A DNA stretch of 64,000 bases from an uncultured Draconibacterium sp. (GTDB lineage: Bacteria; Bacteroidota; Bacteroidia; Bacteroidales; Prolixibacteraceae): assembly GCF_963677155.1 (NCBI RefSeq), contig NZ_OY781884.1, positions 1,978,501 through 2,042,500 on the forward strand, read 5' to 3'. Made by a program: the position numbers and the translations under genes. Every line of letters begins with the position of its first letter. Position 1 is the first letter of the stretch. Below the pieces are notes generated by a model, which saw nothing but the letters and a program-made list of their open reading frames with translations, was not told the DNA's origin and searched no databases. This document shows positions 19,045 through 27,622 of this stretch, piece after piece.

Positions 19045-19929
19045 TTACTCCGAAGCAATTATTGAAATAAGTTCCTGATTCACCTCACGGTTAAATTCCA
19101 CCAGGTGTTGCTTATTTTTTTGCGAAGCAATTACTTCTGCACGTTTCATTCCTCCATGGTACGTTTTGTTAAAAAAACCAAGACCAACCAAGTAACCGGT
19201 AACGTAAAAGCCATTGTATACCTGAACTCCGGAAAAAGTAAGCACCGACGCATTAATCAAAAAATTGACGACACCCTCGCCTGATTTACCCGCATACATT
19301 TGCCCCGATCCGGGAATAAAACGCGACCAGTTTTTAGCAGCGTTAAGCGATTTTATGCGGGGACGGTTCTTTTTGCTGTAAAGTTCTGTCGCCATTTGTT
19401 TCAGTGCTGTTTCCTTCTCAGGCGTAAAGTGCTGCAATTCGATAAACTCAACAAAGTTCTGTTCCGCTTCTTCCCATTTATACGTTTCGTGCAGCGAAAG
19501 AATTTTTATAGGCAGAAAAACACCAAAATTTGTACTATCGCAGCTGCGATGAAAATATTCGTCGATCTTCCACAAAGCACGCGCGGGTTCATTGTTCAGG
19601 TAATAACAGAGCGATTGCTCGTAACACACAAAACGATACAACGAATCGGAAGGGTCAGTGAAATAAGTAGTTTGAAGAGCATTTATAGCACGCCCGAAAT
19701 CGTTCATTTTCCGGTAGCACAAGGCTTTTTTATAACGCAGCCAATTCAAGTCGGTATCCGCATCTCCCTCAAATACCAGACGTTCGTATTCAATCGAGGC
19801 TTCGAAATAATTTCCCGAATCAAACAAGCTGTCAGCTTTTAACACTGCCGAATTACTAATCGAAGAAATTCCGCAGAGGAATATGAAGCTGAAAAAGAAT
19901 TTGATTATGTATTGCATTTTCGTGTTCAT
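19045..19929 (-). CDS. TPR-like exported protein with C-terminal membrane hairpin (P5 operon, gene 5)
   Basis: I start the protein at the ATG at 19929 (294 residues); a TTG two codons upstream is less likely. A signal peptide (FFFSFIFLCGISSISNS) precedes helical tetratricopeptide-like repeats (about 30-190: LFDSGNYFEASIEYERLVF, YRKMNDFGRAINALQTTY). The C-terminal part has IPGSGQMYAGKSGEGVVNF followed by two hydrophobic segments, a glycine-rich loop reminiscent of TM2/DUF5683 membrane hairpins. The start overlaps the end of the preceding gene by 74 bp. That neighbour carries the same IPGSGxxYAGKxG motif, so the two are distant paralogues. The function is unknown; an envelope role is inferred from the operon. 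Confidence 0.65.
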   Translation of the reverse strand: MNTKMQYIIKFFFSFIFLCGISSISNSAVLKADSLFDSGNYFEASIEYERLVFEGDADTDLNWLRYKKALCYRKMNDFGRAINALQTTYFTDPSDSLYRFVCYEQSLCYYLNNEPARALWKIDEYFHRSCDSTNFGVFLPIKILSLHETYKWEEAEQNFVEFIELQHFTPEKETALKQMATELYSKKNRPRIKSLNAAKNWSRFIPGSGQMYAGKSGEGVVNFLINASVLTFSGVQVYNGFYVTGYLVGLGFFNKTYHGGMKRAEVIASQKNKQHLVEFNREVNQELISIIASE

Positions 19930-20698
19930 TTTCAATAACTTTTACAGAAACAACTGATCCGTAAATATTTGAGACATAATTTACGGCAAAAATACTACCG
20001 AATAGTATAGTTTTAACATCCATAAACCCCGATTTCCGGTAGTTCTCCCAGGTAATTAAACCAAAGCCAATATTACCAATCATTGATGCTATTCCTGCTC
20101 CGGTTTTACCTGCATAAATTTTCCCCGATCCCGGAATAATCGCCGACATTATTCCTGCTGTAACCGACGACTTTTTCCGGTGCTGTTCATGTTCCTTCCA
20201 TATCTCATTTAATGCAAGCACCTGATTATTCAACACTGCATTATCTTCGGGAACAAGCTCCAGATACTGTTTCGCTTCAGGCCAGTTTCCTTTTAGCATT
20301 TCAATACCGCTTAGCTCAAAATTATATAACCACAAAATCGGTTCTTCTCTGCTATTGGTCCGAGCCAGGATACTGCGGGCTTCTCCGTAATTTCCCAAAA
20401 AAGTTTGATTGTACCCGGCAAAAAAGAATGATTTATTATAGAAAGGCGACGAGTTGCTTACTTTAAGGAACGACGATGAAGACTCCTGCAGGTTTTTAAG
20501 CGAATAGTGCGCCCATCCTTTATAGTAATTGATTGAGTCCTTTTGTTGAGCGGAATAATCCGTTTGGTCATTCCCGATTACAAAGATGGCTTCCTCGTAG
20601 AATCCGCTGTTTACCAAATGCCGGATAAAAGGAATCTGACCCTGGCTTTGAGCGAACGTTAACAAAAGAGTGATCATTAACAGAAAAATATACCTCAT
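19856..20698 (-). CDS. TPR-like exported protein with C-terminal membrane hairpin (P5 operon, gene 4)
   Basis: The protein has 280 residues with a signal peptide (residues 1-20, ending FAQSQGQ). Helical repeat pairs follow (GFYEEAIFVIGN, YYKGWAHYSLKNLQESSSSF, TFLGNYGEARSIL, GNWPEAKQYLELV). The C-terminal hairpin has IPGSGKIYAGKTGAGIASM and two hydrophobic stretches. Its ATG overlaps the stop of the YidD-like gene (ATGA, 4 bp), which shows translational coupling. Architecture and motif match the next gene. I do not recognise an experimentally studied homologue. Confidence 0.65.
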   Translation of the reverse strand: MRYIFLLMITLLLTFAQSQGQIPFIRHLVNSGFYEEAIFVIGNDQTDYSAQQKDSINYYKGWAHYSLKNLQESSSSFLKVSNSSPFYNKSFFFAGYNQTFLGNYGEARSILARTNSREEPILWLYNFELSGIEMLKGNWPEAKQYLELVPEDNAVLNNQVLALNEIWKEHEQHRKKSSVTAGIMSAIIPGSGKIYAGKTGAGIASMIGNIGFGLITWENYRKSGFMDVKTILFGSIFAVNYVSNIYGSVVSVKVIENEHENAIHNQILFQLHIPLRNFFD

Positions 20699-21159
20699 TT
20701 ATATTTTTTTATTGAATCATGAAACCGGTGAACATGGGGATCAATGGTACTTGGATCAAGATCGGTTGCTGCTATTCGGTTACAGCGACTAAGTCTGTCG
20801 AACGACAAAAGCGTACCTTTTATTAAACCATAATCTTTAACAGCCTGTTTGCTGAAATCGGAACAGCTCGGATTGTACAAACAACTGGCCGAAAGGTGTT
20901 GCGAGAATAAATTTTGATACACATACAACGATCCCCCGTAAATTAAGCTGACAGGATTAGTGTTTCTAAACGTTTTTGGTTGATTCTTATAAATATAAGA
21001 TCGGTGTCCTGTCACGGGCATTTGTTGCTTAACAACCGAATCTATAAGCAACAGGTCGCTTTTTAAATCGATTTGCTGGCTGTATGCTCCCAAAGAAACC
21101 AACAAAAAAAACAGCAACAAAAAAAACGTTCTATTTACTTTGTGAGATTGGTTTTGCAT
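20695..21159 (-). CDS. Exported YidD-like protein (P5 operon, gene 3)
   Basis: I start the protein at the ATG at 21159, which puts the signal peptide (RTFFLLLFFLLVSLGAYSQ) at the N-terminus; an in-frame ATG at 21195 would bury it. The C-terminal half holds the YidD motif: CLYNPSCSDFSKQAVKDYG, then LIKGTLLSFDRLSRCNR. YidD is a small protein that helps the YidC insertase place membrane proteins. A standard YidD is about 70-85 residues and cytoplasmic-facing. This one is about 154 residues and carries a Sec signal, so it is probably a periplasmic or envelope variant. It overlaps the LolA-like gene upstream by 29 bp. Confidence 0.7.
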   Translation of the reverse strand: MQNQSHKVNRTFFLLLFFLLVSLGAYSQQIDLKSDLLLIDSVVKQQMPVTGHRSYIYKNQPKTFRNTNPVSLIYGGSLYVYQNLFSQHLSASCLYNPSCSDFSKQAVKDYGLIKGTLLSFDRLSRCNRIAATDLDPSTIDPHVHRFHDSIKKYK

Positions 21160-21841
21160 CTTCAGGAATTTTGAAGTTAAAGTAAGGGCTATCATCCGAC
21201 CACGAAACCTTTACATCGGAAAAAGAAGTACGACTGATAATGGAATCTTTTGAAGGAATGTAGCTGATCTCCACAATGTTCATCGGCAACCTGAACTGTC
21301 TGAAATCTTTATAGTTGGTGTAATATATTTTTTTCAGAATATTTTCTTTTGAGGCCTGATATTCGGAATAAATCGGGAGCCCGTTTTCGAAAACCATTTT
21401 TACCGTTACAATTCCTTTTAAGGTAGAAGGCGGCTGCCAGGTAGTAACATAGTACTGCCCTTCAAATTCATTTGAAACCAAACGAAATCCTTCATCAACC
21501 AGCCCCAGATCTTCAATAAAGTTATTCGTAAAGTAGTAAATGAGGGTTCGTTTTGAAGAGAGCTCGGGAACCTGTTCGTAAGCCACTTCGTTACTTTCGG
21601 GATAATAGGTTTTAACTTCTCCAAAAGGATTTACAACGGTCACAAAATCGGGCGACGAGTAATAATACTTGGTAATCACCTGCTTTTCCTTGTCAAAATA
21701 CAAGTCAACTTTTTTTGTTGCTTTTTTTCGGTTATCGAGTACTTCAGTTTTTTGTTTTAGTGAAATGTAATTGCCTTTCTGGGCTTTCACTGAAACACTA
21801 AAAACGCAGGCTATCAATAAAATAACAATTTTCTGAATCAC
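21131..21841 (-). CDS. LolA-like periplasmic lipoprotein carrier homologue (P5 operon, gene 2)
   Basis: A GTG at 21841 gives a clean signal peptide (IQKIVILLIACVFSVSVKAQ) and about 236 residues. An in-frame TTG at 21877 lies inside a strong terminator hairpin and is unlikely. The body is an unclosed-barrel LolA/LolB-type pattern of long beta strands (KKVDLYFDKEKQVITKYYYS, TVKMVFENGLPIYSEYQAS, YFNFKIPEDAKPIS), and the closing PEDAKP phrase is common in LolA-family proteins. LolA carries lipoproteins across the periplasm. The sequence is divergent, and a dedicated carrier for the neighbouring genes is only an inference. Confidence 0.65.
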   Translation of the reverse strand: MIQKIVILLIACVFSVSVKAQKGNYISLKQKTEVLDNRKKATKKVDLYFDKEKQVITKYYYSSPDFVTVVNPFGEVKTYYPESNEVAYEQVPELSSKRTLIYYFTNNFIEDLGLVDEGFRLVSNEFEGQYYVTTWQPPSTLKGIVTVKMVFENGLPIYSEYQASKENILKKIYYTNYKDFRQFRLPMNIVEISYIPSKDSIISRTSFSDVKVSWSDDSPYFNFKIPEDAKPISQSK

Positions 21842-21856
21842 TGTACAGCGGATATT

Positions 21857-21894
21857 AAAAAGATGCCTGTTTTCCAAGAAACAGGCATCTTTTT
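21857..21894 (-). terminator. Terminator hairpin between the TM2 and LolA-like genes
   Basis: AAAAAGATGCCTGTTT and AAACAGGCATCTTTTT form a perfect 16-bp stem with a 6-base loop and T runs on both strands. It would reduce read-through from the TM2 gene into the rest of the cluster and also decides the start of the LolA-like gene. Confidence 0.85.
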
Positions 21895-21914
21895 ATTCGT
21901 AAATAAAAACCATG

Positions 21915-22331
21915 TTACCACATAAAAAACTTCGGATTGTCGATGTATGGACTGATATCGTCGTTGTCAACAATCAGTACAATCAAATCCACAAAAGGCA
22001 CAATTCCAAAAATACCACCACAGGTTAAAATATAACCTACACCAGTCATGGTTTTTGTTCCCAGGTAAAAACGGTGAACCCCGAATCCCCCTAAAAAGAA
22101 ATCGAGAAGAACTGCCGCTACAAAAGATTTCTCTTTCACAACCGCGGTTGCAGGAGCATTTGACGGCAGCGTGCTTAACGCTCCGGCATTCATTGAAACC
22201 ATACTGGTTTCAACCGCTTCCGAGAACATCTTGTCAATCGAATTCATATCGATTGAGTAAGAAGATGCATTTGCGCTTTTCACAAAGAATACTGCGAGTA
22301 GCAAACAAATAGCAAGGCTAACTTTCTTCAT
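21915..22331 (-). CDS. TM2 domain protein (P5 cluster, gene 1)
   Basis: The protein has 138 residues, with a signal peptide (residues 1-22) and a linker of about 45 residues. A TM2 domain follows: SFVAAVLLDFFLGGFGVHRFYLG, then TKTMTGVGYILTCGGIFGIVPFVDLIVLI. TM2 is a two-helix hairpin with the LGxxGxHRFYLG turn and a conserved Asp in the second helix (VDLI). It is an inner-membrane or envelope protein with no known enzymatic role. It heads the TM2/LolA-like/YidD-like/TPR cluster but is separated from the rest by a terminator hairpin, so it is probably expressed at a higher level. Confidence 0.85.
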   Translation of the reverse strand: MKKVSLAICLLLAVFFVKSANASSYSIDMNSIDKMFSEAVETSMVSMNAGALSTLPSNAPATAVVKEKSFVAAVLLDFFLGGFGVHRFYLGTKTMTGVGYILTCGGIFGIVPFVDLIVLIVDNDDISPYIDNPKFFMW

Positions 22332-22666
22332 ATTATTGCTTTTTAAATTATTTGGTTAATCTAAGATAGAATTTTTTTATCACTATTCCGCAATATGTCA
22401 AATAATTTTAGCTGTACCTTGTGGCTGGCATTTTATTGTATAATAACAAATACGATAGCAACCGGAACCTCGCAACGAAGTATATAAATATCAACCCATC
22501 ACCGCATTGGAGCTTTTTATTCAATCTTCTATCTCTTTCAATATTATGTTTATCGTAGGCCTTATAAACGTCATAAAAAAGTCCATCCACTTAATAAGGC
22601 TTTGCACTTAATATCAATTTAATTTCAGTCTTCTTCAATCTAAAATCGTTAATCTTCAACAATCTC
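22332..22666. other. Intergenic region
   Basis: I see no supported gene or structured element in this AT-rich 335-bp stretch. A 60-codon frame within it lacks any signal or motif. Confidence 0.4.
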
Positions 22667-23563
22667 TCAATTCGGAGTTTTTAAATCATTTGCTCCCTTA
22701 ATCTTTTTAACAATTTCGGCCTCCGCATTATCATAGACTTGCCGGATTCGCTGATCGTTAAAATTCATGGTGCGCTCTTCAAAAGCCATATCGTTTATTC
22801 GCTCAAACAGGCGTTCTTTTGCACTGCGAATATCCTTTCCGTAAATGTGGTACGAATCGGCCTGCCAATTCATTCGGCCTAGTTTTACCGTCTTTCCGGT
22901 TTTTGCTGCAATTCCGGCAGCAACCACATCTTTGCTGAATTGAATAAATCCGAACATATTCAGGAAACCGGCATTCCAGGCATCGTTACTTCGGTAGCGG
23001 ATATTGCTGTTTAACCACCAGGTGCCATCTTCGTCTTCCAAAACACGGTACCACAACGATTGTAAACTTGGCGGATCGTCGCAGGTAAAATCAATATTGG
23101 GCATCCAGGTAATCATTTGTGCCTGCCGTGTAAAAGGCTGTTCGGCCAGTTTGTCGATTACATTTTTTATCTGATCAACCTTAAAAGCACCCTCTTCTTT
23201 TGATTCTCCATCAACCAACTCTTTCCAGACACCATAATTTTGCAGGCGTCCGTGGTAAGTATATTCCGGCCGTTTATCTTCCGGATCGTTCATGTTTTTT
23301 ACCAAATGATCTTTCAACCCTTCCAACTCCAGTACATATTCGCGCAAATCGTCGACACCACCGGGAAAGGCCATGTGAATCATCGGATCGATCTCCGGTT
23401 CCAGAATCGTTAAATTCATGGTGCAGTCAATACTCAGCGGATCACCCGGCCGGTCGTACTGCGTTTTAAAACGAGTTCCTTTTCCGTATAAATAAATAAG
23501 TGCTGTTTCGTAAGCTTCGGCCAACGATTTTCCTGTTACCGATATTACCGGGATATTCTTCAT
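22667..23563 (-). CDS. Thymidylate synthase superfamily protein with Ser at the catalytic Cys position
   Basis: The protein has 298 residues and aligns across the thymidylate synthase fold. The substrate region RQAQMITWMPNID corresponds to RRMVVSAWNP of ThyA. PPSLQSLWYRV (Ser166) matches PPCHxxxQFYV, and YRSNDAWNAGFLN matches the QRSxDxxLGxPFN block (Arg191, Ser192, Asp194, Asn202). DSYHIYGKD matches the conserved DxHxYxNH. The nucleophilic Cys is thus replaced by Ser; a Cys lies five residues earlier (Cys161). ThyA converts dUMP to dTMP. This protein may be a catalytically altered paralogue, for instance a pyrimidine hydroxymethylase-like or regulatory protein. The spacing resembles archaeal-type ThyA. 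It is monocistronic. Confidence 0.75.
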   Translation of the reverse strand: MKNIPVISVTGKSLAEAYETALIYLYGKGTRFKTQYDRPGDPLSIDCTMNLTILEPEIDPMIHMAFPGGVDDLREYVLELEGLKDHLVKNMNDPEDKRPEYTYHGRLQNYGVWKELVDGESKEEGAFKVDQIKNVIDKLAEQPFTRQAQMITWMPNIDFTCDDPPSLQSLWYRVLEDEDGTWWLNSNIRYRSNDAWNAGFLNMFGFIQFSKDVVAAGIAAKTGKTVKLGRMNWQADSYHIYGKDIRSAKERLFERINDMAFEERTMNFNDQRIRQVYDNAEAEIVKKIKGANDLKTPN

Positions 23564-23659
23564 CTCTATAGTTTAGATTTATAGCCTAATGATCGTCTCT
23601 TTAAAGATAAAAAATATGTATTCGGTTAAATAAATATTGATAAAAAAATGCTTAGCTTA

Positions 23660-24742
23660 TCAGAATCGGTAATAATAACCAAAGTTATCGCTTTGAACAT
23701 ATACCTTATCATCCAGCGGGTAATTACCTTCTAAAACAGAAAATGAAGAATAGCTTACTGCCCCCCAGATACCAACACCTCCTTTAATATTTGAAAATAC
23801 AGGAACGGGCTCGGAAAAGAAATCCTCATCCAGCCAATAATGCAGATTAGCAGTATACAGGTACTCATAATATTCTTCGGAAAGCGAATACAGGTAAATG
23901 TCGTGGTTACGGAAATCTGCACTATCATCTGAGGTACTGTTTCTGTCGTAGAAATACGAGTTATTCCAAAGATCAAACCTTAACTTCATTCTTTCTCCGT
24001 TAAAGCTGTCGTCTTTAAAAATGGAAAACCGGTTATAGGGGGCACCTGTAATTAATTCATCCGCTTCGTTTATTGCATCGTTAAGTTCGGCATTTTTAAT
24101 CTCAACCCATTCAAATCTTTGCGGCCTTATCATAACTGTATCATTGTGTACCATTGTTCCATCAGGCATGTAACTATATAGCTCCTCTCCTTCGATACAT
24201 TTTGATTCTACCCGATAATAATTGTGCTGCTGCCCGTTGTCATCAAACTCAACATTCGCCGGAGTTTTCCAGGAAGTTGAGTAACCATCTACATTACGAA
24301 CAGTTGTTGTATCCCAGGCTATTATTTCAATCGCTTCCGGTACGGTTGTTTCACAACTAACAGGATTAAACCCATCGGCTAAAATCTCAAGCCGATAACT
24401 TTTTCCTGCCTCCCCGATAACCGACGATTTGTATTTCCCCATCGCAACAGGAGTTTCCGCCTCATAAACCATTTCTTTTACGGGAGTTAGTGTTTCTGCA
24501 AACTCGTCGTCGACATATAAATCAACTTTTGCATTTGCTACCACCAAACTGGTTTTACCGTCGTCAAGCATGCTACTGCTTCTCGACAAACGAACAGTAA
24601 CGGTGTCGCCCAATACAACCAGTCCGTTAACCACCAGCATTGGTTTTATTTCATCTCCTTTAAACACGATTTCCTTTTCGCAGGAAATAAGAAATAGAAA
24701 AAAAACAGAAAAAAGCACCGTTGTTATTTGTTTAAATCTCAT
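23660..24742 (-). CDS. DUF4249 lipoprotein, partner of the adjacent TonB receptor
   Basis: The protein has 360 residues with a lipobox at about residue 21 (FLFLISC) followed by EKEI. The start of the mature part (KPMLVVNGLVVLGDTVTVRLSRS, NAKVDLYVDDE) is the DUF4249 signature of beta-sandwich outer-membrane lipoproteins. These are nearly always encoded beside a TonB-dependent receptor of the carboxypeptidase-regulatory type, and here the receptor gene lies 36 bp upstream. The pair probably binds and imports one ligand together, as SusD does with SusC. The ligand is not known. Confidence 0.85.
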   Translation of the reverse strand: MRFKQITTVLFSVFFLFLISCEKEIVFKGDEIKPMLVVNGLVVLGDTVTVRLSRSSSMLDDGKTSLVVANAKVDLYVDDEFAETLTPVKEMVYEAETPVAMGKYKSSVIGEAGKSYRLEILADGFNPVSCETTVPEAIEIIAWDTTTVRNVDGYSTSWKTPANVEFDDNGQQHNYYRVESKCIEGEELYSYMPDGTMVHNDTVMIRPQRFEWVEIKNAELNDAINEADELITGAPYNRFSIFKDDSFNGERMKLRFDLWNNSYFYDRNSTSDDSADFRNHDIYLYSLSEEYYEYLYTANLHYWLDEDFFSEPVPVFSNIKGGVGIWGAVSYSSFSVLEGNYPLDDKVYVQSDNFGYYYRF

Positions 24743-24778
24743 GATATTCGGATTATGTGTAGTTATTTGTGGGATTTA

Positions 24779-27172
24779 TTAAAACTTAAAAGTGTAACTA
24801 ACAGAAGGGATTAGGGGGAACAAGCTAACTTGTTTCAAAGCAGGCTTCCTGGTATAATAAAGCCCTCCACTCGGCAATATATTTTCTATTTCTTTACTTC
24901 CCCAATACATATAAAATGGATTCTGGCGACTGTAAGCATTGTAAAGTGCAACTGTCCAGGTTCGAACCCCGCGTTTTTTTTGCTTATGGAAATTCATACT
25001 AAAATCGAGGCGATGATACGAAGGCATCCGGTAACTGTTTCGGCCCCCGTAATAGGTAATCCCTCCTTCGGCAGGATAACGACTTGGGCCGGGAAGCATT
25101 GCGGAATATTTCTGTGTTCCGAGAGTTGTTGCATTTCCGGTTCCGTAAACCCAGGCTAAACCAATATCGAATTTTTTACTGAATTCGTGGTTCAAAACAA
25201 GATTTATATCGTGTCTGCGGTCGTATTTTGCAGGAAAGGTTTCGCCAAAATTCAGGTTGTCGAATTTACGGTTTGACCACGATAATGTATACCCCAGCCA
25301 TCCGGTAGTTTTTCCGGTTTTCTTTTCCAGCATAAACTCGGCGCCATACGACCAGCCTTTCCCTGTTTCAATTTTGCTTTCCCAACCTTCGCCAACTCCC
25401 GAAAATGTAGCTCCGGGTTTATATTCAATCAGGTTATCCATTTTTTTGTAAAAAGCTTCAACAGAAAGTTCATAACCTTTATCATGTTTATAAGCTGCCC
25501 CCAAGGCCCACTGATGCGAATTCTGAGGTTTTACATTCTGCGTTGTGGGTAGCCACAAATCGGTGGGTAAACTTATGGTTGCTGAACTTAACAAATGAAT
25601 ATACTGGCTCATTTTTGCATAAGAAGCTTTTACTGACAACTTATCGGAAACCAGATAACGCAAAGCCAGGCGTGGCTGAAACGACGTGTAATTGGTATTT
25701 TCAACATTAAACCACGAAAAGTGCAGCCCAATATTTGCATTTAAGCGCGAGGTTATGTTCCAGCTGTCTTCCACATAAGCATCAAACTCGTTTGCCGCAA
25801 TGTTTTGGTTTCCGTATGTAGTATCCTGATTCATTTGATATTCATCTTCGTCAACGATTGTTTTTTCGTGATTTACCCCCGGTTTAAAAGTATGCCAGGT
25901 ATTTGATGCCCCAAATTTTAACGAGTGATTTGCTGTGGGATAGAAATCAAAATCTACTTTAGCGGTAAAATCGTTTATACCCGACGTATAACGAAAATAA
26001 TCTTTGTTATAATCGTCGCGTTCCTTGTATTCAGAATCACTCTCCACATCAAAATTATATTTGCTGTAGGTTAATGTTGCATTGCTAAACAATTTTGAGC
26101 CGAAAACATGATTCCAACGTAAAGCAGAAGTAATGTTCCCCCAGCCAAGATTATCATTGTACTTATCGTAATAATCGGTATCGCCGGAGGTAGATTTCTC
26201 TTTATCATAAGCCTTATCCTTACCTCTATACATCGACAGAAACAAGCGATCACTATCGGAGAACTTATGATTAATTTTAGCATTTAAATCATAAAAATAG
26301 TACCCGGCATTATATGAATCGTCGTCGTTGTTTTTATTAGCCAATTTAATAAACGGCTGGGCCAATAAATCCACATATGTTCTTCGGCCGGAAACAATAA
26401 AAGCAGTCTTTCCTTTATTTATTGGGCCTTCGAACGAAAAACGTGACGAAATAAGGCCTACCGAAAACTCGCCTTTAAATTCCTGATCGTTTCCTTCTTT
26501 CATTCGAATATCGACCACCGACGATAGTCGCCCGCCAAAACGTGCCGGAAAACCTCCTTTGTAAAGATTTACTGTTTTTACTGCGTTGGAATTAAACACC
26601 GAAAAGAATCCGAACAAATGACTGGCATTGTATACGGGAACTCCATCGAGCAAGAACAGATTTTGATCGGCTCCACCTCCACGAACATAAATTCCGCTGG
26701 TGCCTTCTGTTCCGGCCTGAACACCCGGCAACAGCTGAATGACCTTTAAAACATCGGGCTCTCCAAGTAAAACAGGAAGTTTCTCAATACGCTCGGTCGG
26801 GAGCTCAATCAAACTCATTTGGGTACGTTCAACATTCGATTTCGTGGCATGAACAGTAATTTCATCAAGGTCGCCCATTTGCTTTAGCTTGATATTTATT
26901 ACAGTATCCTTCCGTAGGTTAAGATTGATTGTTTGTTTGTTGTAACTGACAAACGAAAACTGCAAACTTTGTTGCCCGGGCGGAAGCGTAAGGCTGTAAA
27001 ATCCATAAACATTGCTAACGGTACCTTTCTTTTTTAAGGTCTCATAAATATTTGCATTAATAAGCGATTCGCCGGAAGCCACATCGGTAACATATCCACT
27101 AATTGTAACTTCCTGGGCGCACACAAACACAGTACTGCACAATAGTGCGAAACAGAGGTAAAATGGTTTCAT
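24779..27172 (-). CDS. TonB-dependent outer-membrane receptor (DUF4249-paired)
   Basis: The protein has 797 residues. Residues 1-19 are a signal peptide; about 22-105 form a carboxypeptidase-regulatory-like domain (VTISGYVTDVASGESLINANI). The plug follows (PVLLGEPDVLKVIQLLPGVQ, IYVRGGGADQNLFLLDGVPV), and then a 22-strand-type beta-barrel ends LIPSVSYTFKF. It imports a ligand across the outer membrane using TonB/ExbBD energy. The QLLPGVQAGTEGTSGIYVRGG form is typical of the receptors paired with DUF4249 lipoproteins. I see no SusC-type extension. The two genes form one operon. Confidence 0.92.
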   Translation of the reverse strand: MKPFYLCFALLCSTVFVCAQEVTISGYVTDVASGESLINANIYETLKKKGTVSNVYGFYSLTLPPGQQSLQFSFVSYNKQTINLNLRKDTVINIKLKQMGDLDEITVHATKSNVERTQMSLIELPTERIEKLPVLLGEPDVLKVIQLLPGVQAGTEGTSGIYVRGGGADQNLFLLDGVPVYNASHLFGFFSVFNSNAVKTVNLYKGGFPARFGGRLSSVVDIRMKEGNDQEFKGEFSVGLISSRFSFEGPINKGKTAFIVSGRRTYVDLLAQPFIKLANKNNDDDSYNAGYYFYDLNAKINHKFSDSDRLFLSMYRGKDKAYDKEKSTSGDTDYYDKYNDNLGWGNITSALRWNHVFGSKLFSNATLTYSKYNFDVESDSEYKERDDYNKDYFRYTSGINDFTAKVDFDFYPTANHSLKFGASNTWHTFKPGVNHEKTIVDEDEYQMNQDTTYGNQNIAANEFDAYVEDSWNITSRLNANIGLHFSWFNVENTNYTSFQPRLALRYLVSDKLSVKASYAKMSQYIHLLSSATISLPTDLWLPTTQNVKPQNSHQWALGAAYKHDKGYELSVEAFYKKMDNLIEYKPGATFSGVGEGWESKIETGKGWSYGAEFMLEKKTGKTTGWLGYTLSWSNRKFDNLNFGETFPAKYDRRHDINLVLNHEFSKKFDIGLAWVYGTGNATTLGTQKYSAMLPGPSRYPAEGGITYYGGRNSYRMPSYHRLDFSMNFHKQKKRGVRTWTVALYNAYSRQNPFYMYWGSKEIENILPSGGLYYTRKPALKQVSLFPLIPSVSYTFKF

Positions 27173-27377
27173 TGAAGATTGATTTATATTATGGAGCCAA
27201 AACTATACGAATATTATATACATAAAATATAACAAACATTAAGTAAGCTAAATAGAAACTAACAAATACTATTAAATGCTAACAGTTGTTAATTGTTGAT
27301 TAGCATTACCCGATAATCGCATAATCCACTAACATACAGAGTGCTCAGAAAATTTTTTATCGAAAACCCTAAAATTC

Positions 27378-27620
27378 CTACACCGGGCAGCAATTTGAAA
27401 TTTTCAGGTTAAAAACGGCCGGATTTTCTGCAAAAACCTGATTCATAGCTTGAGTCAAAGCTTTCATAATCTCAACTAACTCGCCGGTAATTATACTGCT
27501 CATTTTGCCAGGCTCCACTTGAATGGTTTGGTTGTTTGCCAAAAATGACAGAAAAGTATCGACTGGTTTTTCAAAATCGTCACTTAAGGGGTAAAGACTT
27601 ATTTCAACAGCAACTTGCAT
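27378..27620 (-). CDS. Thiamine-binding YkoF/MTH1187-like protein (UPF0045)
   Basis: The protein has 80 residues. VAVEISLYPLSDDF, the central GKMSSIITGELVEIMKAL and the closing AVFNLKISNCCPV match the MTH1187/YqgV ferredoxin-like fold. Members assemble as oligomers and bind thiamine or its pyrimidine. Length is usual for the single-domain form. The gene begins 3 bp after the stop of the methyltransferase gene on the same strand, so the two are cotranscribed, although no shared pathway is evident. Confidence 0.75.
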   Translation of the reverse strand: MQVAVEISLYPLSDDFEKPVDTFLSFLANNQTIQVEPGKMSSIITGELVEIMKALTQAMNQVFAENPAVFNLKISNCCPV

Positions 27621-27622
27621 GG

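Noticed and set aside
19300-19842. Plus-strand 180-codon open frame
   Set aside because: It lies wholly opposite the TPR-like gene, which has a signal peptide, repeats and operon context.
22408-22590. 60-codon minus-strand frame in the gap before the TM2 cluster
   Set aside because: It has no signal peptide, motif or ribosome site, and an ordinary AT-rich gap easily gives such a frame.
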